From Bin55 sp964572845 (lineage in GTDB: Bacteria; Pseudomonadota; Gammaproteobacteria; Pseudomonadales; Azotimanducaceae): a DNA stretch of 64,000 nucleotides. Shown piece after piece: positions 45,395 through 54,672 of this stretch. Within the stretch, counting starts at the first letter, position 1. The number at the start of each line of letters is the position of its first letter. The position numbers and the translations under genes are program-made. A model generated the notes under the pieces. It worked only from the letters and a program-made list of their open reading frames with translations, did no database searches and was not told where the DNA came from. Location: the NCBI GenBank assembly GCA_964572845.1, contig CAZNFX010000003.1:233904-297903 (forward strand), given 5' to 3'.

Positions 45395-46786
45395 ATGAAA
45401 AACGTCATTCTCGTAATAACCGATACGTTTAGATTCGACAATTTGTTCGACTATGCAGAACGGCCAATCAACACGCCCATGCTGGACTCGTTTATTGGCG
45501 AGCGTGCGACGAGCGTTGAGAATTTCTTCGCGGGTAGTTTCCCAACCATACCTCATCGAACCGATGTGGCTCGTGGAGTTCTTGGTTGGCCTCACTATGG
45601 CTGGCAGCCACTCGACCAAAGCGGACCGAATCACATTGCACGGATCCTAGGTCACCAGGGATATGCAACACAGCTCATATGCGACTGTCCTCATCTGTTC
45701 AACAACAATTTTCAAGCGGGTTTCACGGCTGCTTTTCAACACCGCGGCCAAGAGGGCGACAAACATCTGCTCCATTTGAATGATCCCATCTCTGAAACCG
45801 TTCCCCTAAACAAGACCCGACAGCGCCCGCTATGGCAAGGACGATCGCTGGCAGATCAACACCGTTGGCTGAATCGCTACTACAACGTGGAGGACCAAAT
45901 GTTCTCGGCCCAGACTTCCGCCACGGCCGTCAAATGGCTTGAGGAGAACTACGAAGCGGAACCTTTCTTTTTGTGGGTTGACTTCTTCGATCCCCATGAG
46001 CCTTGGGATGCACCTGAATACATGGTGCGGCGATACGACCCGAACTACAGCGGCGATCCCATGATTCATTGCAATTATGGTCTCGCCACCGACTACAGCC
46101 CAGATGAATTGACGAACCTATGGGCACACTACGCGGCAGAAGCGGAATTGGTAGACCGCCACATCGGTCGTCTACTGCAAAAGATTGACGACCTGAACCT
46201 TTGGGACGACACAATCGTGATAGTGACCAGCGATCACGGAACCAGCATCGGAGAGCACAATCGCACGGGAAAGAGCAATATAAGCGACAGCGATGAGCGG
46301 TATTGGCCGATCTATCCTGAGGTTGGCCATGTTCCCTTTCTCATCGCCGGGGGAGATGTTGCCCGTGGCCGCACGTGTTCCATTCTTGCCCAGCCTATCG
46401 ACATCTTGCCAACGCTCAGCGAATTAGCGGGATTTAAGACTTCGACCCGTGTCCCAATCGAAGGTATGAGCTTTGCCAAGTGTTTGCGCGGACATCAAGA
46501 TCAGCACCGCGACCTCGCGGTGACTGCAACGTTTATCAATCCAGAAAACGATGGAACGTGTCCACAACGAGCAGTAACTCCCTTTGTTGCAGACACGAAG
46601 TGGGGGCTAGCCCCTTTAGGCGCAAACGGTTCGACAGAACTCTACGATCTACAGGTTGACCCTACAGCTTCCCAAGATGTGTCTAACACCAACCCTGAAA
46701 CGGTTCGTGAAATGCGCCGTAGGTTCATTGAATACATGACGAATTTCAACATGCCAAAGCATATTGTCGACTGCTGGAGTACATAG
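45395..46786 (+). CDS. Sulfatase-fold hydrolase with Thr nucleophile position
   Basis: A 463-residue alkaline-phosphatase-superfamily enzyme. Metal ligands are visible in VITDTFRFDN (Asp10) and TSDHGTSIGEH. In true formylglycine sulfatases the nucleophile site is C/S-x-P-S-R; here the aligned segment is GSFPTIPHR, with Thr51 at that position, as in phosphoesterases of the superfamily. No signal peptide is present, so it is cytoplasmic. The substrate may be a phosphodiester, phosphonate monoester or sulfate ester; I cannot choose. It follows ctaB closely and may be co-transcribed. Confidence 0.85.
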   Translation: MKNVILVITDTFRFDNLFDYAERPINTPMLDSFIGERATSVENFFAGSFPTIPHRTDVARGVLGWPHYGWQPLDQSGPNHIARILGHQGYATQLICDCPHLFNNNFQAGFTAAFQHRGQEGDKHLLHLNDPISETVPLNKTRQRPLWQGRSLADQHRWLNRYYNVEDQMFSAQTSATAVKWLEENYEAEPFFLWVDFFDPHEPWDAPEYMVRRYDPNYSGDPMIHCNYGLATDYSPDELTNLWAHYAAEAELVDRHIGRLLQKIDDLNLWDDTIVIVTSDHGTSIGEHNRTGKSNISDSDERYWPIYPEVGHVPFLIAGGDVARGRTCSILAQPIDILPTLSELAGFKTSTRVPIEGMSFAKCLRGHQDQHRDLAVTATFINPENDGTCPQRAVTPFVADTKWGLAPLGANGSTELYDLQVDPTASQDVSNTNPETVREMRRRFIEYMTNFNMPKHIVDCWST

Positions 46787-46982
46787 CTCCGTTCTGTAAC
46801 CAATAGCAGTTCAAGTTCATCCTATTTCTTGAACTTTTGCTAAACACTTTTGTCTTAACTAGCGATGAGAAGAACAGCCGTTCAACTACCCATTGACCGA
46901 TGCTCTGCCTCAGATGCTTTGCCCCACGACCACAAGTTGCGGCTAGGCGAGCTTGTTTTGTCCTTACCAAGGAAATTTGACA

Positions 46983-47186
46983 ATGTCACCCCTCAATAAG
47001 AAATCAGATTCGCGCAGTCTGGCCAGAAAGATCTGGTCTGCATGGATGCGATTTGGTTCGCCACGCGTGAGCGTGGATCACCAATCTCCACACGTGCGTG
47101 AAGACGCTGGCGCTACCCAAGAACCGTCAAGTGAATCGGACTTTGACGTTCACAACGAGTACTTCACGGCTACAGGGCGTCTTTAA
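46983..47186 (+). CDS. Small hypothetical protein (67 residues)
   Basis: A short frame with a good AAGGA nine bases before ATG 46983. The product starts SPLNKKSDSRSLARKIWSAW, basic and weakly amphipathic, and has an acidic, Ser-rich tail. There is no recognised family, no TM segment, and 196 bases separate it from the sulfatase-fold gene. It could be a real small protein or a chance frame. Confidence 0.35.
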   Translation: MSPLNKKSDSRSLARKIWSAWMRFGSPRVSVDHQSPHVREDAGATQEPSSESDFDVHNEYFTATGRL

Positions 47187-47336
47187 GCTAGAACGAACAC
47201 CCAGAAGATTGCGTGAAGTTGGCTGACGCCACACGCCGAACTCAATTGTTCACGAATCAATGCAACTCTCATGTGTGTAGATTGACTTTGCGGAGGAGAC
47301 GCTTCAACTAACCACAGTCGAGCGACATAGATCGAA

Positions 47337-48299
47337 CTATCCTAGATTTCGGTCGCGGTAGATACGCGCCATGAGGTCGAATGCGCCAAGCGCATCGGCA
47401 TCCACACTTGCGCCGAATTCCCTGTAAAGTGTCTGCACGTTGACGGCGATGCGTTCCGCGTCGCCCCAACTCTCGTAGTCCGTAAGCGAAATATCCATTG
47501 CTGCATCGTAAACCGAAAGCCCAGCTTGATATCGGGAGTGTGCTTCGTCGCGAATGTACGTCAGATAGCCCTGTACTTCTCTTACGCCCCGCTTGTCGGT
47601 GATTGGTCCGTGACCGGGAACTACGGTTTCAAGGTCTAGGCCCAGCATGTAGTCGCAGGCCGATATCCAGTTCTCAACTGGGCCCGCCCACAGGATTGGA
47701 TGGCCTTCAATGAACAGAATGTCGCCAGAAAAAATAAGCCTGTCCTGTTCGCAATAGACAAGAATGTCTCCCTGGGTGTGGCATGGACCGACTTGCTTCA
47801 GCAGGAGCGGCTTGGATCCCACTTGGACTTCCAGCAAGTTTTCGAATGTGCGATTGGGCAGGGTCTGCGTTATGCCTTCAAACTCAAAGGATCCAAAGCA
47901 GTCTTCCAGGTACTTGCCGGTCCAGCCCATGGATGAAGTACTGCGCATCAAGGTTGCGAGCCGTTCGGGACTATCCCGCTCCATTTCCCTGTAGGTTGCG
48001 TTCGAGGATATGATCTCCTGTGCATCTACAAGCTCGTTGCCATTGCAGTGGTCAGCATTGGCGTGGGTATTTACCAGAGTCCCGATGCGATTTGCAGCTG
48101 CATTTGCTTTTCGCATTGCTACGAGCATTTCGTGAGTGAGCTTTAGGTCGAAAAGTGTATCGACAAGCAATGCCTGGCCACTATCTACAAATAGTCCGGC
48201 ATTACTCCATCCCCAACCTCCGTCGGGTTGGAGCCAAGCATATCCCCCCGAACCTAACTCGTGGAGCCCCCGAGTGAATGGTCTAGTGCCCAGTCCCAT
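47337..48299 (-). CDS. Metallo-beta-lactamase-fold hydrolase at the end of the F420 operon
   Basis: A 320-residue MBL-fold protein. The metal motif reads THANADHCNGN, that is HxNxDH with Asn in place of the second His, and later ligands are in GPCHTQGDILV, IFSGDILFIEGHP and VVPGHGPI. The Asn variant seems typical of one MBL subgroup and may alter metal occupancy. ATG 48299 has a GGAG upstream and lies 33 bases after the fbiC stop on the same strand, so it is probably the last gene of the F420 operon. Substrate unknown. Confidence 0.82.
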   Translation of the reverse strand: MGLGTRPFTRGLHELGSGGYAWLQPDGGWGWSNAGLFVDSGQALLVDTLFDLKLTHEMLVAMRKANAAANRIGTLVNTHANADHCNGNELVDAQEIISSNATYREMERDSPERLATLMRSTSSMGWTGKYLEDCFGSFEFEGITQTLPNRTFENLLEVQVGSKPLLLKQVGPCHTQGDILVYCEQDRLIFSGDILFIEGHPILWAGPVENWISACDYMLGLDLETVVPGHGPITDKRGVREVQGYLTYIRDEAHSRYQAGLSVYDAAMDISLTDYESWGDAERIAVNVQTLYREFGASVDADALGAFDLMARIYRDRNLG

Positions 48300-48332
48300 G
48301 GATGTCTCCGCCCAATGCTCTTGCCCTCTCTA

Positions 48333-50762
48333 TCAGAGCACTTCATTGCGTACCAGTTCGTGAGTTCTGGTCCGTTCATACTTGCGAGCGGGTGTATTGA
48401 TTAGTTCGGAGAGCGGATCAGCATGCAATGCGCGCTCGCGACGGGAGTCTTCGACATCGTTGTATAGAGTAGTACGCTGCCGAGGCACACGACCGATTGA
48501 CCGAATGAGCTCCTCCATGCGTCTAGGAGTGGTTTCCTGACCGTGTAACGTACCCGCAGCTCGCGATATGCTCTCGTTCATCAAAGTTCCACCTAGGTCG
48601 TTGCACCCGGCGTTAAGAGCAGCGACCACTCCCTTGTGACCTAACTTCACCCAGCTAGCCTGGATATTGGTGATGTGTGGGTGCAAAGCCAATCGAGCAA
48701 CGGCATGCATCAATATCGCTTCACGAAATGTCGGTCCCCTACGGGATCTTCCCTTTAGATACATGGGGGCTTCCATATGTACAAACGGCAATGGAACAAA
48801 TTCTGTGAATCCGCCGGTACGTTTCTGCAAATTTCGTATACGTAGCAGGTGTCGCGCCCAATGCCGAGTTTGCTCAACATGCCCATACATGATTGTTGCC
48901 GTTGTGCGAAATCCCACGTGGTGCGCCTGCTCCATAACTTCGAGCCACTGCTGGGTGTTGAGTTTGTCGGCGCAAATGACGTCTCTTACCTCGTCGTCCA
49001 AGATTTCAGCGGCGGTTCCAGGCAGAGTACCCAAGCCCGCAGCTTTCAGCTCCGTCAGATAGTCAGTCAACGATAGATTGGATGTGGCTGCTCCCTGCCA
49101 TACCTCCAGTGGTGAGAATGCGTGTACGTGCATGTCAGGAACCGCTTCCTTAACCACGCGCACGATATCCAAGTACTTTGCTCCGGTGTACTCGGGATGA
49201 ATTCCACCCTGCATGCAAACTTCGGTGGCACCACGCTTCCACGCTTCGTCTACCCGTCGCTGGATCTCGTCATCCGATAGATCGTAGGGCCGACCCCGCA
49301 GGTTTTCGGCAAGCTTGCCCTTGGAAAAAGCGCAAAACTGACATTTGAAGTAGCAAATGTTGGTGTAGTTGATGTTGCGGTTCACGACATAAGTGACCAC
49401 ATCGCCGTTTTCTCTCTGACGGAGAGTGTCCGCTGCTCGAACTACGACATCAATGTCGTCGCCTCGCGCGCTGAACAACGACACAATGTCACTCTCGTCG
49501 AGATCTTCGCCTTGCATTGCCTTTGCCACAACTGAATTCAGCACGCTTCTGGTGCTCGCCATTGGACTGGCGATGCGGTCCAAGATGTCGGTTGGGGGCT
49601 CAACGGGATCTCCCGGGCTCCAGGAATCCGTTCTTGGGAGGGCTTCAGCATCTATCCGGTCGAGAACTTTCGAGTGCAGACTAGCATCCAACCACTTCTC
49701 GGAATCGTGGATGTAGGAAGGGTAGACGGTAAGCCGTTCTTGGAGTTCCTTCCCCGCACGTTTTGTTGCTCTTGCTAAGTCAAGCAAATGTGGCCATGGC
49801 GCTTCCGGATTCACGTAGTCAGGAGTGAGAGGTGAGACCCCTCCCCAATCGTTGATTCCAGAATGCACGATCTGCTCAAGAACACCCGGACTGAGATTGG
49901 GCGGTGCCTGAATGCTCATCTTGGGTCCAAACAACAGACGCGCCACCGCGATCGTCCACAGGAGCTCATCCAGATCCGGCTCTGGGGCATTTTTCATCTT
50001 TGTGCCAGGCTTGGCTCGGAAGTTCTGAATGATCACTTCCTGGATGTTCCCGTACTGACGGTGGACATCTCGAATGGCAATCAAGGATTCAATCCGCTCG
50101 CGCCTCGTTTCGCCAATGCCGATGAGTATTCCTGTAGTAGTAGGTACTTTGTACTGGCCCATGGCCCGAAGAGTAGCAAGACGTACGGCAGGAATCTTGT
50201 CGGGCGATCCGTAATGTGGCATTCCCTTCTCGGTCAGCCGAGTAGAGGCCGACTCGAGCATGATTCCCATGGATGGGGCAACACTCCTCAGCCTCTGGAG
50301 CTCCTCTTCAGTCAAGTTCCCTGGGTTCAAATGCGGCAGCAGACCCGTCTCTTCAAGCACCCTTCGCGCCGCGACCTCCAAATACTCGACGGTCGTAGCA
50401 AACTCGTGATCTGCGAGCCAATCCCGCGCGGCTCGATAGCGAAGTTCGGGTTTCTCTCCCAATGTAAATAGTGCTTCCTTGCATCCTTGTTGAGCTCCCT
50501 CTGTGGCGACTTCCAATACTTGGTCAAGCGAAAGAAATGGAGAGTCCAAGTGTCGCGGAGTTTGGGCAAATGTACAGTAATGACAGACATCACGACAAAG
50601 GTGGGTCAGCGGTATGAACACCTTCTTCGAGAAGGTAATAGTGTTGCCGAACCCTTCGTCGCGCAGGGAGGAGGCCACATCGGCAATCTCACGAATGTTG
50701 TCGACGCGGTCCAACTGCAATGCATTTGAATCGGTAGGTTCAGCTCTCAGCAGGTCTGCCAT
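48333..50762 (-). CDS. fbiC: FbiC: fused CofG/CofH FO synthase
   Basis: An 809-residue fusion of two radical-SAM enzymes that build the deazaflavin FO from a ribityl-diaminouracil and tyrosine. The N-terminal CofG half has CX3CX2C at LCRDVCHYCTF (Cys 56, 60, 63) and the GEKPELRY block; the C-terminal CofH half has the second cluster at NICYFKCQFCAFSKG, followed by CMQGGIHPEYTG and HAFSPLEV. Archaea and cyanobacteria usually have two separate proteins; the fusion is typical of Actinobacteria and also occurs in F420-producing proteobacteria. It lies 43 bases downstream of cofC in the npd-cofE-cofD-cofC-fbiC run. Confidence 0.95.
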   Translation of the reverse strand: MADLLRAEPTDSNALQLDRVDNIREIADVASSLRDEGFGNTITFSKKVFIPLTHLCRDVCHYCTFAQTPRHLDSPFLSLDQVLEVATEGAQQGCKEALFTLGEKPELRYRAARDWLADHEFATTVEYLEVAARRVLEETGLLPHLNPGNLTEEELQRLRSVAPSMGIMLESASTRLTEKGMPHYGSPDKIPAVRLATLRAMGQYKVPTTTGILIGIGETRRERIESLIAIRDVHRQYGNIQEVIIQNFRAKPGTKMKNAPEPDLDELLWTIAVARLLFGPKMSIQAPPNLSPGVLEQIVHSGINDWGGVSPLTPDYVNPEAPWPHLLDLARATKRAGKELQERLTVYPSYIHDSEKWLDASLHSKVLDRIDAEALPRTDSWSPGDPVEPPTDILDRIASPMASTRSVLNSVVAKAMQGEDLDESDIVSLFSARGDDIDVVVRAADTLRQRENGDVVTYVVNRNINYTNICYFKCQFCAFSKGKLAENLRGRPYDLSDDEIQRRVDEAWKRGATEVCMQGGIHPEYTGAKYLDIVRVVKEAVPDMHVHAFSPLEVWQGAATSNLSLTDYLTELKAAGLGTLPGTAAEILDDEVRDVICADKLNTQQWLEVMEQAHHVGFRTTATIMYGHVEQTRHWARHLLRIRNLQKRTGGFTEFVPLPFVHMEAPMYLKGRSRRGPTFREAILMHAVARLALHPHITNIQASWVKLGHKGVVAALNAGCNDLGGTLMNESISRAAGTLHGQETTPRRMEELIRSIGRVPRQRTTLYNDVEDSRRERALHADPLSELINTPARKYERTRTHELVRNEVL

Positions 50763-50805
50763 GTCACAAAATTGAGGTCTGCTAGTAGGGAATTATCACA
50801 GAATC

Positions 50806-51453
50806 CTAATCCTGTGATTGTTTATTGCGAAGAAGATGGTGTTGTCGAATCGTTCTTGCCGTGGCGGAATTAGGAATTGCGTCAGCAACTTTGACCAAGT
50901 CACCGATGGTATCGATATCGTGCCCAAAGGTTGCAAGCCGCATAACCTCCGGATTCAGTCCAGCCTCCCTGGACGCGTCCAAGTGTGGGTGAAAGCTCTT
51001 GCCATCAAAAATGTACTTGAAGGCATTTGGCGGCGTGCACAACAGACCGTTTGTGCCAATATCTTCGCTGTCCGGAATGATGGTTACCTGTCGATGGTTC
51101 TCGATCGCGAAGTCGACATCTCGACTCGTTATCAATGGGATGTCCGCAGGGATTACGAATGTCGACGTGGCTTCAAACCGTTCCATTGCATGCTCGCTGG
51201 CTTCCGCGATCGCTTGTGCAAGACTGTCAGCGTTGTCTCGATAAATCGCAACTCTTGAATCGGTGACGTGGATGTCAGCTTCCGATGAAGCAGTTGACAC
51301 GATAATTCCGGCGAGACCCTGCGACTCCACGAGAGCATCGAGCACATCGCACAGCATTGCCGATGCCAAGGCAGCTCGTTGTTCGACGTTTAGGTGTTTC
51401 GCAAGCCTGCTCTTGCCGGATGGCACACCCTTGTAGGGAACAATTGCCCACAT
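50806..51453 (-). CDS. cofC: CofC/FbiD phospholactate (or phosphoenolpyruvate/phosphoglycerate) guanylyltransferase
   Basis: A 215-residue nucleotidyltransferase that activates a three-carbon phosphate with GTP to give the GDP-adduct used by CofD. The N-terminal MWAIVPYKGVPSGKSRLA with its basic loop and the Asp in VIPADIPLI fit the family, as does GTNGLLCTPPNAF. Substrates differ between organisms (2-phospholactate, phosphoenolpyruvate or 3-phosphoglycerate); the sequence alone does not tell me which. The gene starts 14 bases after the cofD stop. Confidence 0.9.
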   Translation of the reverse strand: MWAIVPYKGVPSGKSRLAKHLNVEQRAALASAMLCDVLDALVESQGLAGIIVSTASSEADIHVTDSRVAIYRDNADSLAQAIAEASEHAMERFEATSTFVIPADIPLITSRDVDFAIENHRQVTIIPDSEDIGTNGLLCTPPNAFKYIFDGKSFHPHLDASREAGLNPEVMRLATFGHDIDTIGDLVKVADAIPNSATARTIRQHHLLRNKQSQD

Positions 51454-51467
51454 CAGAAAAGGTCAAC

Positions 51468-52394
51468 CTAGAGCGAGTCGCAGAAGTTCAGCACTTCTCG
51501 GGCTAGAAGAATGCGGTCATCCAACGTTCGCATAACCGTTTGGAGTGCGATCGCTTCCATGCCCAAACTACGCACAGCATCAACCAACTCCTTGTCCTGC
51601 CTGTCTAGGACGAATCCTGTAACAACCCCTTGGTAGTGCCTTGCTATTGTTGCAGCATGGCTCTCGAGACCGAGTTCACGCATCATTTTCGCTGTTGGTC
51701 CTTTAAGTGCTGTACCCCTAACTATAGGAGTTATTGCAATCACCGGAACCGAAGCGTGTGCAAGAAAGTCTCTGAGGGGCTCGATGGCCAACATCGGGCC
51801 AATTGAGAGAAATGGGTTAGAAGGACAAATTATTACGCAAGTGAGAGCTTGCAAGTCTAGTCGAGGATTCAGTTGTGCCTTGTCAGCTCCCTGATAGTCA
51901 ATCGACATTACCGTTGGTTCGCAACTCCGCTCGACGAAATAGCGCTGAAAGGCCAAAATTCCCTCGTCGGTGGAAACAACTGTCCGCACCGGACTATCAC
52001 TCATTGGCAGAATTGAATGCCTAACTCCCAACTTTTGAGCAATCGAACTTGTAACCTCAGTGAGGGTCGATCCTTGACGCATCATGTGCGTTCGGTGAAT
52101 ATGGACCGCCAGATCCCTATCCCCCAACTTGAACCAGGTCTCGCCACCTAACTGATCCAACGTGGTATCGAAATTCCACGTCTCACCTTCACGTCCCCAA
52201 CCTGTCGAGTGGTTTGCAACGCCAGCCAACGTGTAGACCAGGGTGTCCAGATCGGGCGAGATGTGAAGCCCCAAGTGCTCGAAGTCGTCTCCGGTGTTGG
52301 CTAGAAAGGTGACTTCTTCTGCGCCAAGGACATTGGCCAGTCCGAGCGCAAGCTTCGCGCCTCCAACTCCTCCTGTCAAAGCGAGCGCTCTCAA
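51468..52394 (-). CDS. cofD: 2-phospho-L-lactate transferase CofD
   Basis: A 308-residue enzyme that transfers the three-carbon phosphate moiety to FO to form F420-0 (or its dehydro form). The N-terminal ALTGGVGGAKLALGLANVLG, the FLANTGDDFEHLGLHISPDL block and ICPSNPFLSIGPM are family signatures. Length is normal. The start overlaps the cofE stop by four bases (ATGA), so translation is coupled. Confidence 0.95.
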   Translation of the reverse strand: MRALALTGGVGGAKLALGLANVLGAEEVTFLANTGDDFEHLGLHISPDLDTLVYTLAGVANHSTGWGREGETWNFDTTLDQLGGETWFKLGDRDLAVHIHRTHMMRQGSTLTEVTSSIAQKLGVRHSILPMSDSPVRTVVSTDEGILAFQRYFVERSCEPTVMSIDYQGADKAQLNPRLDLQALTCVIICPSNPFLSIGPMLAIEPLRDFLAHASVPVIAITPIVRGTALKGPTAKMMRELGLESHAATIARHYQGVVTGFVLDRQDKELVDAVRSLGMEAIALQTVMRTLDDRILLAREVLNFCDSL

Positions 52395-53149
52395 CGAAAC
52401 AAATCCTCCTCGAGGGGTCTGTTGCCCATCGACGCATTCTCGCTGCCCAGCGGCGAAGTCAGTCCCCGAACCACTGCAACAGGCACCTCCTCAGTGGTTT
52501 CGCCCATGACTAGACTGGCTGCGGTAGCAATGCTGTCAGCCAAGTTGATCAAGGTGACTTTGAGATCGTTTCCAAACAGATCCTGGCTGCCTCGCCGATC
52601 ATCCAAGACGCGAACATTGGCTGCTCCAATGGCGATGCCAATTGTTCCCAACCTCCACGGTCGATTCGCCGAGTCTGAAACTACTACCCCCACCCGCTTT
52701 TTGGTGATCGAGCACAGAGAGCGCCAGATCCTATTTGCACTTTCGTCCGGATCAATTGGAAGCAAGAGGACCGAATCGCCACGACTTTGGTCGATATTGG
52801 ATTGGTCGATGCCAGCATTTGCGCCTACGTGCCCTAGACGATGCCGTGTAATCAATACTCCTGGCTTACTTCGTACAACCTCAACGGACTCTTGAAGTAT
52901 CAGCTCCACCAACCGAGGATCCTTTTCAGTCTGTTCCGCCAATTTCCTTGCTTCGTCACCTGGTTGAACACTATCGAGCCAAATCTGTCGACCCTCTGCT
53001 TTGGAAACTATCTTCTGTGCGACAACAACTACGTCTGCGTCCTGCAATTGAATGTCGTTTGCCTTGAAGCCGCGAACCATATGCGCGACCAAATCATCTC
53101 CCTTTGCAACAAACGGCATGCCCCGCACAGGGAGTAGAGTCACAGTCAC
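52391..53149 (-). CDS. cofE: F420-0:L-glutamate ligase CofE
   Basis: A 252-residue GTP-dependent ligase that adds glutamates to F420-0. Conserved parts are VVVVAQKIVSKAEGR, the Arg/Asp-rich LLPIDPDESANRI, and VVVSDSANRPWRLGTIGIAI. It consists of the ligase domain only; the C-terminal FMN reductase domain of mycobacterial FbiB is absent, so no dehydro-F420 reductase is encoded here. The start is GTG 53149, overlapping the npd stop by four bases (GTGA). Confidence 0.95.
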   Translation of the reverse strand: MTVTLLPVRGMPFVAKGDDLVAHMVRGFKANDIQLQDADVVVVAQKIVSKAEGRQIWLDSVQPGDEARKLAEQTEKDPRLVELILQESVEVVRSKPGVLITRHRLGHVGANAGIDQSNIDQSRGDSVLLLPIDPDESANRIWRSLCSITKKRVGVVVSDSANRPWRLGTIGIAIGAANVRVLDDRRGSQDLFGNDLKVTLINLADSIATAASLVMGETTEEVPVAVVRGLTSPLGSENASMGNRPLEEDLFR

Positions 53150-53817
53150 TTGGGGTGGGATTCCTGACCCACGATTCTTATGCCTGAGTGAGAGATGTCG
53201 TGCCTTCGATTGATCTGTATCAGAATGCTAGTCAGAGATTCCGCGGCGGCTGCGTTCTCGATCGGTCCCGCGTGCCAGGCTCTCATTCCCGCTTGTTCTG
53301 CAAGAGCTATGACCTTCTGTCGAGCCGCTCTCTTGTTTCCGCAAACCAAGACATCGCATTCGACCTTGACATCATGCTGCAGCAGGTGAGCAGCGACGTT
53401 TTGAAACGCGCTAACCACCATAACGGAACTTCCCAAATAATCCTGAGCGCGTTTGCCAGCGCTTCCTTCCGACGGCAGTTGTACGGTTCCTACTTTGGGA
53501 GGTACAAGAGGTACTGTCACATCGATCAAGATCTTGCCCTTGAGCCCATCTTTTACTGTCGCCAATGTTGAAATCTGGTGAGCCGCAGGTACCGTCAGTA
53601 CGACTATGTCACCGCTCTGGGCAGCATCAGGATTTTCCATGGCTTCGGCTGGAGTGTCTGGGCTGATCTTCAGCAGGTTGGCGACAGCTTGCTCTGCTTT
53701 CGCTTGTGTCCGCGAGCCGATAATGATTTTGTGGCCGGTCTTGCTCCAACGAATCGCCAAACCGGTTCCGAGATCTCCCGTACCACCAAGTATCGAAATC
53801 GTCTCAGGCTTAGACAT
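53146..53817 (-). CDS. npd: F420-dependent NADP reductase / NADPH:F420 oxidoreductase
   Basis: A 223-residue Rossmann-fold enzyme that reduces F420 with NADPH. The nucleotide motif ILGGTGDLGTGLAIRW is at residues 8-23 and IIGSRTQAKAEQA follows, with the Arg/Lys expected for NADPH; VSAFQNVAAHLL is also typical of the family. ATG 53817 has GGTGG six bases upstream. The frame is open to 54237, but that part overlaps the permease gene in another frame and has no family look. It is first in the F420 gene run and would supply F420H2 for the LLM enzyme at 58508. Confidence 0.9.
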   Translation of the reverse strand: MSKPETISILGGTGDLGTGLAIRWSKTGHKIIIGSRTQAKAEQAVANLLKISPDTPAEAMENPDAAQSGDIVVLTVPAAHQISTLATVKDGLKGKILIDVTVPLVPPKVGTVQLPSEGSAGKRAQDYLGSSVMVVSAFQNVAAHLLQHDVKVECDVLVCGNKRAARQKVIALAEQAGMRAWHAGPIENAAAAESLTSILIQINRRHDISHSGIRIVGQESHPK

Positions 53818-53849
53818 AGTGAACCACCGGATCAAAGAAGTGCGCATTA

Positions 53850-54668
53850 TTAACGAAACGAAGAAACGGTAATGGCATCGCGGAATCTGTCGCCAATCAC
53901 GTTCATGGACACTAGTGTGACTACAAGAAATGCAGCAGGGAAAGCGAGCTGCCACGGCGAAGAGTGCATTTCCTTGGCTCCATCTGAGACCAAGACTCCC
54001 CAGCTCGTTTGCGGTTCTTGAATGCCAAGTCCCAAGAAACTGATAAAGCTCTCTGCAATGATCACACCTGGGATCGTCAATGTCGCATATACGAACGCAA
54101 TACCAATTACATTGGGAAAGATGTGGCGCCAAACTATCCACCTCCGCGACGCCCCCAACCCTCTGGCCGCCTGAACAAATTGACCTGAACGCACCACCAG
54201 CGTCTGTCCTCGCACAATGCGGGAAATGTCGAGCCACGAGACAGCTCCTATGCCGATGAACAGCAAATAGGCATTCCTGCCGACGAGAACCACCAACAGA
54301 ATCACAACCAATATGAAGGGAACCGAATACATTCCGTCGACCAACCGCATCATGAGTTGGTCAGTGCGTCCCCCAAAATAGCCGGCTACCGCTCCCCAAG
54401 GCACACCAATGGCGAAACTAACACACGTTGCCAGCATCGCGATGCCAAGACTCACTTGGCCGCCAACCAATGTGCGTGCGAATAGATCTCTACCTGAACC
54501 ATCGGTGCCAAACCAATGCGCGGACGAGGGAGGCGAATTCACCGCGTTCCAGTCCACAACTTCGTAGCTCCACGGCGAAACCAACGGACCAATAAAGATG
54601 AGCAGTACGATGCCAAACAAGGACGCCACTGATAGCACCAAGCTCTTGTCGCGCCAGTAGCGGTTCAT
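53850..54668 (-). CDS. Peptide/nickel-type ABC transporter permease (DppC/OppC)
   Basis: A 272-residue inner-membrane permease with an N-terminal TM helix (LVLSVASLFGIVLLIFIGPL) and a typical DppC periplasmic loop (SPPSSAHWFGTDGSGRDLFA). The EAA loop is in AARGLGASRRWIVWRHIFPN. The gene begins four bases after the stop of the companion permease and ends 32 bases before npd. No ATP-binding subunit follows; npd comes next instead. Confidence 0.93.
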   Translation of the reverse strand: MNRYWRDKSLVLSVASLFGIVLLIFIGPLVSPWSYEVVDWNAVNSPPSSAHWFGTDGSGRDLFARTLVGGQVSLGIAMLATCVSFAIGVPWGAVAGYFGGRTDQLMMRLVDGMYSVPFILVVILLVVLVGRNAYLLFIGIGAVSWLDISRIVRGQTLVVRSGQFVQAARGLGASRRWIVWRHIFPNVIGIAFVYATLTIPGVIIAESFISFLGLGIQEPQTSWGVLVSDGAKEMHSSPWQLAFPAAFLVVTLVSMNVIGDRFRDAITVSSFR

Positions 54669-54672
54669 ATCG

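Noticed and set aside
53818..54237. Long N-terminal extension of npd
   Set aside because: It runs through the permease gene in another frame, is Cys/Arg-rich and unlike any family, and the Rossmann motif starts right after ATG 53817.
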